Under the pieces are notes generated by a model, which was not told the DNA's origin, did not search any database, and saw only the letters and a list, made by a program, of their open reading frames with translations. Positions 34,448 to 42,114 of a DNA stretch of 64,000 nt are shown piece after piece. Numbering within the stretch: the first letter of the stretch is position 1; each line of letters begins with the position of its first letter. The translations under genes and the position numbers were made by a program. The stretch comes from Candidatus Bathyarchaeia archaeon (lineage in GTDB: Archaea > Thermoproteota > Bathyarchaeia > 40CM-2-53-6): positions 1 to 64,000 of the forward strand of contig DASYWW010000037.1 in assembly GCA_035935655.1 (NCBI GenBank). Direction: 5' to 3'.

Positions 34448-34516
34448 TTGTAGGCATTACCGTAACCTTGCTATAAGCTGGGGTCCCGAGGCAAAGTAAT
34501 TTGCCCATGAAGATGA

Positions 34517-34639
34517 TGGGCCCGGCCGGATTTGAACCGGCGACCCCACGGTTTCCGGAGGTTATCTGTATCAGCCGTGTGCTCCTCGGCCTCAAAGAGC
34601 ATTGCTTGCTCTCGGTTAACCGTGCTGAGCTACGGGCCC
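34517..34639 (-). tRNA. tRNA-Ile (GAT), two introns
   Basis: Acceptor GGGCCCG pairs perfectly with CGGGCCC, and the T-arm GCCGG/CCGGC is perfect. The anticodon stem CACGG/CCGTG encloses C-T-GAT-A, with the anticodon at 34570-34572. A canonical intron of about 16 bases (34553-34568) follows position 37. A second of about 32 bases (34585-34616), with a GAGAGC/GCTCTT hairpin, sits in the D-loop; once it is removed the D-stem GCTC/GAGC forms. No CCA is encoded. Exact splice points are inferred. Confidence 0.85.
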
Positions 34640-34750
34640 AACGAATTGAGCGAGCGGGACAAAGACGCGTATTAAGATTTTTCCAGGCCTTCATCTTTAC
34701 TTCCTTCTCCAAAGTCTTAAGGCTTCGATAGGACGCGGCGCGATTCTGCT

Positions 34751-34876
34751 GGGCCGGTAGTTCAGCCTGGTATGCCAAGACTGGAAAAGTCTTGGGCTGA
34801 AGAACGTTCGGTTCGCATAGATCGCGTTTGATCTAGAGTGACCGAAAGGCCGCGGGTTCAAATCCCGCCCGGTCCA
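34751..34876 (+). tRNA. tRNA-Ala (CGC), two introns
   Basis: Acceptor GGGCCGG with CCGGTCC has the G3-T70 pair that marks alanine tRNAs. The T-arm GCGGG/CCCGC is perfect. Anticodon stem TTCGG/CCGAA, anticodon CGC at 34814-34816. Intron one (about 34773-34801, 29 bases) is in the D-loop and forms an 8-bp hairpin CCAAGACT/AGTCTTGG; removal restores the D-stem GTTC/GAAC. Intron two (34818-34840, 23 bases) is at the canonical 37/38 site. CCA is encoded (34877-34879). Confidence 0.88.
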
Positions 34877-34956
34877 CCAAATCTTGATCTTGGACGGTAG
34901 TTCACAAACGCTAAAGCGGTGGGCATGATAGCAACCCGGGAGGTCAGGTCTGCCCG

Positions 34957-35292
34957 ATGGAGGAGTTTGAAGAGAAATTTATCAAGCCAATAGTAAACGC
35001 CAGCTACCCGGCGACACTCGCTGGCCTCGACCTGGCAGTTCTTCAATTCTCAAGCGTTCCAGGAAAAATCCTGGCTCTAACATTCTTGCTGGGAGGTACT
35101 TCCTTCATACTCGCGGCGTTCTCTATCTTCTCCTATACGATCTATCCAACCAGAAAGAAGCTGTGGACATCGAGCGCCCTATCCTTCATCCTTGGATTAT
35201 TGTTTTCAGTCATCGCCATACTTCTTTTGGTAATCCGCGTATTCTTTCCAGGCTTCGTCTATCTGCCTGGAGAGACTGTTCCTAGTGGCTGA
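34957..35292 (+). CDS. Small membrane protein
   Basis: A 111-residue protein with an amphipathic N-terminus, two strong membrane segments (about 38-60 and 70-95) and a short aromatic tail outside. The loop between them contains Y-T-I-Y-P-T-R-K-K, so the loop is probably cytoplasmic. It follows tRNA-Ala by 80 bases. Unknown family. Confidence 0.6.
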   Translation: MEEFEEKFIKPIVNASYPATLAGLDLAVLQFSSVPGKILALTFLLGGTSFILAAFSIFSYTIYPTRKKLWTSSALSFILGLLFSVIAILLLVIRVFFPGFVYLPGETVPSG

Positions 35293-35356
35293 CAAGGTCT
35301 GGAATCGTATAACAATAAATACGAACCGAGTCGTGGGCTAGGTCGAGGACTCGAGT

Positions 35357-35788
35357 TTGCCAGACAAGCCTGCTGTGTTCATGCTCGACAAGCCACACTT
35401 CCAAGTCAAGCTTCACTCCGATATGCTAAAGGTTGACCTGAAGGAGGGTGCTCGTGCCGAAATTGAAAAGTTGGCCGAGGCCCGACCTGCTCTCAGAGAC
35501 ACTATAGGCTGGGTTTTTCAGACTATCATCCCCCTTGACGTTCACCTGTGGGAGATCGAGAAAGTGACGGTGGAGCCTTCGGGAAAAGTCAACATCAGGA
35601 TTCCACATCGTAGGGACATTCACATTCCGCTAGAGCCGCTGGAAGCGGAGCGGTTGGTGGAAAAAATGAACGAACTCATCCCAGTGGAGAAGGAGCGTAG
35701 AATCGAGAGACAGTTAGCAGAAAAGGCAGCCGAGAGAGATCGTGAAAAGCAGAAGGCGGACACTCTAAAGTATCGTACTATTCACTGA
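35357..35788 (+). CDS. Uncharacterised soluble protein with charged C-terminal helix
   Basis: TTG start, 143 residues. An alpha/beta N-terminal part (H-F-Q-V-K-L-H-S-D-M-L-K-V-D-L-K-E-G) contains the segment I-I-P-L-D-V-H-L-W-E-I-E-K-V and ends in the strand R-R-D-I-H-I-P-L. A long Glu/Lys/Arg helix of about 40 residues follows, probably a coiled coil. The composition looks like a real cytoplasmic protein, but I do not recognise it. Confidence 0.6.
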   Translation: MPDKPAVFMLDKPHFQVKLHSDMLKVDLKEGARAEIEKLAEARPALRDTIGWVFQTIIPLDVHLWEIEKVTVEPSGKVNIRIPHRRDIHIPLEPLEAERLVEKMNELIPVEKERRIERQLAEKAAERDREKQKADTLKYRTIH

Positions 35789-35854
35789 CCTCACGTCTCT
35801 TCCTCCTCCCTCACGGGCAGTAGCCCACTTGACGCCAGATTATCGTATCATTTG

Positions 35855-37120
35855 TTATGTTGGAGACCTACGAAAGATTTTGTCCCTAAGTGTGTCTCGG
35901 AGGGCAGAGAAGACCACAATTTTCTTACGCTGCACTATCACTTCTGCCGCAGCAAGGATCAGGAAGATAATCCCGACCGCTAACCTGATCTCGACGATGG
36001 CCGTTGAGACCACCCATAGGGCAAAGAGAATGGTGGCATTTGAGACGTCGTACTCAAGGTCGAGAAGTGCAGCGCAGGCGTAGAGCGATTGAGCCATTGT
36101 TAGAAAGATCTCGACATCATGTTGGCCGATTGGAATTGTTCCGTTCAAGTTGCCGGAGCTGAACACGAATACTATTGGTATCAATGCCACCAGCGCGGTC
36201 AGTTCGTTAACGGATGAAGACATGAAGTTGAGCAACGCTGTTGGGGCTAATCGTATTGTTCTGGCCCAGTTGAAAGCTGAGACTTTCTCGGGGAATTCTG
36301 AAAGCACGGGTGCTATCCACTGGATGGAGAAGAACACGGCTCCAGAGCCGAGAAAGGGTAGGAGGAAGGAGACTGCGATGGTTCTGATGGATTCGACGAA
36401 GGCGTCGGTGATCAAGACGAAGGTCAGTGCCGCAAAAACGAATAGCCCGATGATGACGGCAAGTTTTCGTTTGGCGGATTTCAATTCCAAGATCACCCGA
36501 GGCGGCCCTTCGAGAACCTCATCCTGCCCGTCTTTCTCAGTTGGCAGTCGGAAGAGGAACCACATGTATCCGGCGAATGTGGCGCCAAGAATCAACGAAT
36601 CGAGAATAGACAATTCCCCGCGCAGGATGACGAACAGGTAGTATAGCGACGAGCCCAGCATGAATACAAGCTCAACACTTTGCTCTTTCCGGAGAGCTAT
36701 GCTGGTAGGACCTGTCCGTCCGCTCCGTCTCTTCTGAACTACGACTGTGAACAGTATCAGGGGCCATCCGAGTCCAGTTAGCAGTCTGTTTGCTCCGGTG
36801 AAGTTGGCGATCACGTTTGGTATCCAGCAGTCCACGGTGCAATTCAACGGGTCTTTGCCTGCTTTCCATGCGATCGTTCCCTCGACGAAGTATTCTGGGA
36901 TGGTCTGGACTATCGCGACGATGGCGAGGGCTAGTCCTTTACTGATCGAGAACTCTGAGGCTTCTGCTGCCCAAGCGATGAGGAGGGCTGCTGCGACGAC
37001 TGCGCCAAAGGTTAGGAAGGCTACGGCGTAGTTGGACTGGTGTAGAGTCAGGACTACAATGATTGAGATTATGGCCCAAGAGATGAGGAGCGAGTATTCG
37101 GCGAGAATCTTGTGGCGCAC
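35855..37120 (-). CDS. Sodium/calcium exchanger-family (CaCA) membrane protein
   Basis: A 421-residue membrane protein with about 10-11 helices. The two alpha-repeats are visible: Q-T-I-P-E-Y-F-V-E-G-T-I-A with N-V-I-A-N-F-T-G-A-N near residues 73-115, and S-E-F-P-E-K-V-S-A-F with F-M-S-S-S-V-N-E-L-T-A near residues 275-315. The conserved acidic/asparagine residues of both repeats are in place. Likely exchanges a cation such as Ca2+ for Na+ or H+. Single gene. Confidence 0.88.
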   Translation of the reverse strand: MRHKILAEYSLLISWAIISIIVVLTLHQSNYAVAFLTFGAVVAAALLIAWAAEASEFSISKGLALAIVAIVQTIPEYFVEGTIAWKAGKDPLNCTVDCWIPNVIANFTGANRLLTGLGWPLILFTVVVQKRRSGRTGPTSIALRKEQSVELVFMLGSSLYYLFVILRGELSILDSLILGATFAGYMWFLFRLPTEKDGQDEVLEGPPRVILELKSAKRKLAVIIGLFVFAALTFVLITDAFVESIRTIAVSFLLPFLGSGAVFFSIQWIAPVLSEFPEKVSAFNWARTIRLAPTALLNFMSSSVNELTALVALIPIVFVFSSGNLNGTIPIGQHDVEIFLTMAQSLYACAALLDLEYDVSNATILFALWVVSTAIVEIRLAVGIIFLILAAAEVIVQRKKIVVFSALRDTLRDKIFRRSPT

Positions 37121-37235
37121 TATCTGGTCGCCCCCGGTGCGGACCTGCTAGCCTGGTCCATTGAGCAGTCTCTGGCTCCATGGTCGGGCCTTGGTAGAAT
37201 ACTCTTCCTCTATGCTCCGAGCTGATTCTAGTGGG

Positions 37236-37904
37236 CTAGAATGGGCTGAGGCCGGAGTGATGGTCCTCTTTCTTTTCGGTATGGTCCATGGATATGGCGT
37301 AGGAGAGGACCAAGTAGGGATCGAATGATGGGTTCTGGATTTCTACGCAGTAGGAGTCTCGTACGCTGACCCATTTCTTGTGAATCTGCGCTATCTGAGA
37401 TCCATCAGGTGCCTGGACTTTGTAGTCGTGTTCTAGGATATTTCCGTGGACTTTAGCGATCTCTTGTCCTGACGGGTTTTCCATCCACCACTGGGTGCCT
37501 ATCAGGTTGAGGATTTTCTTTTTGATGACTGCTTGGAGCTGGCCTTGGGCGTTGTAGATCTCGAATGTGGGTCTGATGGTGAGGACTTTGCCGTGGATTT
37601 CGCCTAGGCGTGTGCCGTTTGTTCCCTCGTACCAGAACTTTGGCCCGAAGCTTAGGAGTTGTTGTTTGACGTAGGCGAGCAGGTTTCCGCTGGTGTCTTT
37701 GATCCCGAACGTGTCGCGGATGGCGAGGAGTTTCTGGTCGATGATGTATTGTGTTCCTCTGAAGGGTGTGTTGGACCCGACGATTTGGGCTATGGATTGT
37801 GGGTTGGGTGTCTGGAAGCTTACGGGTGCGCCGCAGCGTCCGCAGAAACGGCTGCCGGTGATGAGTGCTTGGCCGCATGAAGGGCAGACTGGGCGGGTCA
37901 TCAT
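37236..37904 (-). CDS. LURP-one/Tubby-like protein with N-terminal zinc ribbon
   Basis: A 222-residue protein. Residues 7-25 form a zinc ribbon (C-P-S-C and C-G-R-C). Residues 50-205 form a LURP-one-related (DUF567) beta-barrel, seen from the repeating strands Y-I-I-D-Q-K-L-L-A-I-R-D-T-F, I-R-P-T-F-E-I-Y and E-H-D-Y-K-V. Similar proteins bind phospholipid or act as scramblase-like membrane modules, but the archaeal function is unknown. The zinc ribbon fusion is typical of archaea. Confidence 0.82.
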   Translation of the reverse strand: MMTRPVCPSCGQALITGSRFCGRCGAPVSFQTPNPQSIAQIVGSNTPFRGTQYIIDQKLLAIRDTFGIKDTSGNLLAYVKQQLLSFGPKFWYEGTNGTRLGEIHGKVLTIRPTFEIYNAQGQLQAVIKKKILNLIGTQWWMENPSGQEIAKVHGNILEHDYKVQAPDGSQIAQIHKKWVSVRDSYCVEIQNPSFDPYLVLSYAISMDHTEKKEDHHSGLSPF

Positions 37905-37964
37905 TTAGGGTCGTGTTGGGGTTTGGTGGTTCTGGTCTAAAAGAGCGTTGTTCCCGCTTTGGAA

Positions 37965-38112
37965 AGGGTGCGGCGCGCGATTTGAGTAGGCCCCGGGGCC
38001 CCCCTAGAATCACGATTATCATGTCAGAAAGCCGTTCTGGAAAACGGATTCAAAAGGCGTCTCCGATTCTCGTTCTAGAAAATCGTTCTCAAAAACCGGT
38101 CGTCATTTTCTA
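37965..38112 (+). repeat. Dispersed repeat R3, copy b
   Basis: GTGCGGCGCGCGA, a GGCCCCGGGGCCCC tract, then CACGATTATCATGTCAGAAA, then about six 12-13-bp units (38027 to about 38104) of consensus GAAAANCGNTCTN. It matches R3 copy a at 25176-25305 in inverted orientation. It stands upstream of the LURP-one-like gene on the opposite strand and may overlap its promoter. Confidence 0.7.
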
Positions 38113-38299
38113 TCGGTTTATTGGTGGAAGAAAAGGTGCGAGAAAAAATGGATGATTTCAGGACTTGTTTTCGGATGCGGATTTCAACAGCTGATTTCAA
38201 TACTGTTCCAGGTTGTGGTTTCATCCTCGCTATCGATTCCATAAGGGCTCCGCGGAGGCCTCTCTTGAGTCTCGGGATGTTCTGCTCTTATCCCCGCGG

Positions 38300-38470
38300 T
38301 AGCTGAGGAGGTCAATTCGCTGTCTGGCAGGGGTTCTGGGCGAGTCCCGGGATTCAGGGTTTGGTCCGGGCTTATCCTACCATAGGGTTTTGCGCCCGGC
38401 ACGAAGGATTTGCGGGAATTCTAGCGACCGGTTCCCGGATCCGAGATAAGGGCTGAAAATGCGCGATTAC
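38300..38470 (+). repeat. Dispersed repeat R1, copy d
   Basis: A diverged copy: CTGTCTGGCAGGGGTTCTGG, then GGCGAGTCCCGGGATTC and the end AAGGGCTGAAAATGCGCGAT. The leading TAGTACCCC block is replaced by TTATCCCCGCGGTAGC. It is followed directly by a hairpin GGGGGAA/TTCCCCC (38483-38489 with 38500-38506). Together with R3b it accounts for most of the 795-base gap from 37905 to 38699. I see no gene in the rest. Confidence 0.75.
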
Positions 38471-38699
38471 TACCCCGGAACTGGGGGAAAAATCCACTCT
38501 TCCCCCGGGGGGATGAAACAATTAGAGTATGGGAAATCATTCTACGGCGATCGGAGAATGCCCGCGTCATGGGTCTTTCTCTAAGGAGGAGAAAGGCCGT
38601 GCTGACAGGTGAATCGCGTGGATGCGCGAACGACTACACACCCCCTCATCATCCATCTCGGACCCGGTCCAGACAGAGTTAAGGAAGCTTAGCCTCGAA

Positions 38700-39428
38700 T
38701 CACGCCTTCTCTAGTGCAGTGACTTCAACACTGTAGGTATGTTCAACACAATCGCTGAGGAACACAGATCCACTTTCAGGCAGATGTTGACCCTGTCGCA
38801 CAAGGTATGTATGCTGCCAGAATGAGATTCCATCACCTAGAAGGCGGACAGTCGCATTTCCGTTAGCAGTTCCATCGTTGACGAGAGTGAAATTGAAACC
38901 TATGGAATGAGTACAAGTCTGGGCGGTCATGCTGAAACCAATGTCATTGGGGGAGCCTCCTGATAGGGTGAACTGTCCGTTTATTCTCTGCTTGGTTGAA
39001 AGATCATGGGTGATGGAAATCGAAGCTCCGGAGGGAAGGATCTCGATATAGGACTGGCTCTTTCCCGCTGCGTAGTATGAGAGAGAAATATTCTCGGTGG
39101 TAGAGGAAAACTTGTTGTCGAATACGAGTGAGTAGCGGCCTGGCCCAGCGAATGACGCATTATAATCGAAGATGTAAGAGTTCGATACCCTTGGTGCACC
39201 TAACACGGTCATTGGTGGACGTTCTACGATGTTCTGAAGCATGTTGAGATCTCTAGCTTGGACCTTCGGCTGTTGAGAACCTGGAGGCATCGGGCCTCCA
39301 CGCATTCCTGCAAACAATACGACTAGCAGGATTATTACAATTAAGCCTCCGGCACTGAGTCCCGCAATTAGCTTCTTGGAAGCAGGAAGAGATTTGATGG
39401 ATTGAATGTATTTCAAAGCCGTACTCAA
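38700..39428 (-). CDS. Membrane-anchored extracellular protein
   Basis: A 242-residue protein with a cytoplasmic basic start, one membrane anchor (about residues 20-42) and an extracellular Ser/Thr/Asn-rich domain of predicted beta structure. That domain has many N-x-S/T sequons (for example Y-N-A-S, E-N-I-S) and two cysteines. It fits an archaeal surface protein of unknown role. It stands alone. The 320 bases upstream (39429-39749) hold no gene I can support. Confidence 0.65.
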   Translation of the reverse strand: MSTALKYIQSIKSLPASKKLIAGLSAGGLIVIILLVVLFAGMRGGPMPPGSQQPKVQARDLNMLQNIVERPPMTVLGAPRVSNSYIFDYNASFAGPGRYSLVFDNKFSSTTENISLSYYAAGKSQSYIEILPSGASISITHDLSTKQRINGQFTLSGGSPNDIGFSMTAQTCTHSIGFNFTLVNDGTANGNATVRLLGDGISFWQHTYLVRQGQHLPESGSVFLSDCVEHTYSVEVTALEKA

Positions 39429-39749
39429 TACTCGTGAAGTTCCAGTAAAGCCGCATGTTTACAAGCGAACACAGGCGGACACAGACGCTTCACGTAGTTT
39501 GAACTACCTGCGAGGATAAGAGGGATTGATGCTCCTCCCTCATCAAACCACAGATTAGTTTCCCAGAACCGGGAGCCACACAGAACCCAGTTCTTCCTAC
39601 GAGATAGGGGACCCTACTGAGGGGGACCATCTCAACCAGCTTCCTAGAAACCCGGGCCGAGATGAAAAGACCGCCCACGTTGCGGTGCAGCAAGAAATGT
39701 TGGTAATCATGAAAGAAAGGATGCCAACCAAGACATTGGTACTCCATTC

Positions 39750-40175
39750 CTACGAGGATCTCTGTAGCTCAGCGTACCATATGGGTCGCAAGACACCATG
39801 GTAGTGGAGCTCTCTCTGGTTTCTCCTCTCCCATCGCCGGGACAATACGACCATACTACCAGTCCCTGAGAACAATGAAAGGGACACGAAAAAGACCAAC
39901 GCAGGAATAGAGAGTGAAAGTACCCCAAGTATTGAAATTCCGACAAGTGCAACACCCACCGATATCAAAATCAACCAGGTCTTCCAACCGGATCGATACT
40001 CTCCAGCTTCATTTATCCCCCTTACAATTCTCCCAAACAAAACAATGCCGTACATTACCCCGATGGTCGCTGCCACCAAAACAAGTAACAATTCAAGGGC
40101 CGAATACGTAAACCAAAGAACCGAGTTCAAGGCCCAGACAACGACGGTAGGCAGATACCAACCATATACTCTCAA
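39750..40175 (-). CDS. Membrane protein with four segments
   Basis: A 141-residue protein with predicted membrane segments at about 7-24, 26-47, 66-86 and 87-108, and a cytoplasmic tail rich in Arg (S-R-R-W-E-R-R-N-Q-R). It lies 73 bases downstream of herA on the same strand, so it could be co-transcribed with the nurA-herA pair. Unknown family. Confidence 0.55.
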   Translation of the reverse strand: MRVYGWYLPTVVVWALNSVLWFTYSALELLLVLVAATIGVMYGIVLFGRIVRGINEAGEYRSGWKTWLILISVGVALVGISILGVLSLSIPALVFFVSLSLFSGTGSMVVLSRRWERRNQRELHYHGVLRPIWYAELQRSS

Positions 40176-40248
40176 AGCCTACCAACTCAATTTTCAGTTT
40201 CTTCTTCCAGAATCCATCTGCAACCTCGCCACGATCACGAACTTCCAG

Positions 40249-42114
40249 CTAAGCCAGCTTGTCAAGCGTCTTCTCAACCTCTGTCTCAGCATTATCCGCC
40301 CGGATGAAGATAGGCACATTCTCCATACCCGTAGCGATAAAGCTGGAAAGAAGCCATTCCCCGGGCGCAAACTCCAGAGTCTTCTCAAGAATCTGTTTGT
40401 CGATCGTGAACGTGTCGCTCACGACCGTCCGGTCATATGGACGCGGCAGTGTCCCCACAAAGTAGGTGTGTAGCTGCTGTAGCGCGTTCGTGTTAAGATA
40501 GGCTATTCGCTGTGTTGCCAAGCAACCGCCCAAGCCATATTTCCTGCCCTGGCGGAGCAATGTCTCGACGGTCCTCGAGCAGTCCTTGTCGATTCCTCCA
40601 GAGCCGGATAGGTCTGGGACGAATTCTTGGGCCTCGTCAAAGACGAATAGAACGTACGGTTTGACCTTGAAAGAACGCTTCCGACGCTGCAGAAACTCAC
40701 GAGCCAAATGAATGACGAGTTCCTTGATTGCAACGGGGTCGGAGATGGATATGCAGGTCAACCGGGACTCTTTTTCGACAAGCTCCCGGATGCCCTCAAT
40801 ATCGAGCCCTCCAGCGCCTTTCCTCTCTTTCTCGGCTCGCTTGATGTTCTCGGTCAGGGCTAGACGTGAGGTTGCCCAAGAATACACTCCGCTGCGATCG
40901 GAAATACTGAACTCCTTGACGGCGCTCTGTCCTGCCTGGTCGAGACCGATTAGGAATTCTTCGTTGACGAAGGTTGAATCGGTCTTCTCGTTCTCGTGCT
41001 TGTAATCGCTAACAAACTGTCGTATCCGATCTAGTGCGTTGATGTAGTGCGGTTTCTCCAGATTGTCGCCCCGCATCTTCGTAAGCTCGTCGAGAATGTC
41101 CCCGTACGTTGGGATCTTGGATTCGGGTTTGAGATAGTAGCTGATCTTCTTCTGGCCGAAAATCCTCGCGAAAACCTTCCGAACCCTATCATCGTCTTCA
41201 TAATCACGAGGCTTGACAACGCTGACATAGAACTGGTCGGCGGAAGCAACAGGATTTTCCAGGATAATCTTCGAGGGGATTTTCTCGTCAGCAAACAGGT
41301 CCATCAGTAGGAATGGATACTCGCTGGAAATATCGAACACTACGACCTTTATTTCTGGTGCATGGAGGAGAATCCGCCTCAGAGTGTTGGCCAGAAGGTT
41401 GGACTTTCCGGCGCCGGTGAAGGCGAAGATTCCGAAGTGGTATCGGACCATGGACTCGAAATCAATGTAGATCGGGATTTTCTCCTCCATGGATTCGAAC
41501 ATCTGGATGGTTCCGATTCGCGGGTCCTTGTAGGCGTCACTTGTTGTCGTCTTCGCTTTGTAGCCGATCTTGTCGAGGATTCGCTTGTTGTACATGTGAC
41601 TAATCATATCACGGTTGAGAATGTTGGCTTCAGCCGCGATAACCGGATAGGAGAATCCCCTCTCGTACTTCGGTTCTCCATCACCATCAATCAGAAGATC
41701 GTAGTTGATTGGTAGAGCGCTTATCTGCACCATCATCGTTGACTTGTCGCTTGTGTCCCAGTCGCGGACGGACTGTTGGATTATCTCAAACTGCATGGGA
41801 TAGTAACTTGATTCGGAGAGGCCTTTGAGACCGTAGTGTTCTGGCCAGACCCTGCTTATGACCATCAGGGAATATCTTTGCTGTTTCGTTGTCGACTTGA
41901 AGTTGCGGACTGCGACGAGCATTCCTTCCTCGATGAGGCTCATGATGTCTTTGTTGTATTCGACTTTGATCCGGCACTCGTAGCGTGAGGAGGTGCCAGT
42001 GAGTTCGTGAGTGGCCACCGGCATGAAGGCAGGGGTAACCTGGCTCAGCCGGGCTTTGAAGCGCCCGTCGAAGTCAGTGAAGTATCTAGAAGCTGTCTCT
42101 TCGACTACCTTCAA
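40249..42114 (-). CDS. herA: HerA-type FtsK-HerA superfamily ATPase
   Basis: A 621-residue DNA-translocating ATPase. An N-terminal HAS-barrel-like beta region (about 30-130) precedes the ATPase domain with Walker A T-G-A-G-K-S near residue 235, Walker B L-F-V-F-D-E-A-Q near 515 and a sensor region A-T-Q-R-I. It ends with the C-terminal C-brace typical of HerA. HerA forms hexamers that work with NurA in DNA-end resection. Its start lies inside the end of nurA (29-base overlap), so the two are coupled. No mre11 or rad50 is adjacent. Confidence 0.92.
   Translation of the reverse strand: MKVVEETASRYFTDFDGRFKARLSQVTPAFMPVATHELTGTSSRYECRIKVEYNKDIMSLIEEGMLVAVRNFKSTTKQQRYSLMVISRVWPEHYGLKGLSESSYYPMQFEIIQQSVRDWDTSDKSTMMVQISALPINYDLLIDGDGEPKYERGFSYPVIAAEANILNRDMISHMYNKRILDKIGYKAKTTTSDAYKDPRIGTIQMFESMEEKIPIYIDFESMVRYHFGIFAFTGAGKSNLLANTLRRILLHAPEIKVVVFDISSEYPFLLMDLFADEKIPSKIILENPVASADQFYVSVVKPRDYEDDDRVRKVFARIFGQKKISYYLKPESKIPTYGDILDELTKMRGDNLEKPHYINALDRIRQFVSDYKHENEKTDSTFVNEEFLIGLDQAGQSAVKEFSISDRSGVYSWATSRLALTENIKRAEKERKGAGGLDIEGIRELVEKESRLTCISISDPVAIKELVIHLAREFLQRRKRSFKVKPYVLFVFDEAQEFVPDLSGSGGIDKDCSRTVETLLRQGRKYGLGGCLATQRIAYLNTNALQQLHTYFVGTLPRPYDRTVVSDTFTIDKQILEKTLEFAPGEWLLSSFIATGMENVPIFIRADNAETEVEKTLDKLA

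Noticed and set aside
37453-38022. 189-codon ORF opposite the start of the LURP-one gene
   Set aside because: Pro/Arg/His-rich shadow of the zinc-ribbon/LURP gene; it extends into repeat R3.
38027-38104. Periodic units in R3 as a CRISPR array
   Set aside because: The 13-bp units are contiguous and degenerate, with no spacers and no cas genes nearby.
39490-39747. 85-codon minus-strand ORF after the 39750 gene
   Set aside because: I considered a frameshifted continuation of the membrane protein, but it has no membrane segment or motif and looks random.
39765-39785. TAGCTCAG-like sequence as the missing tRNA 5' half
   Set aside because: It is on the plus strand inside a coding region and lacks an acceptor sequence and anticodon stem to match the orphan 3' half.
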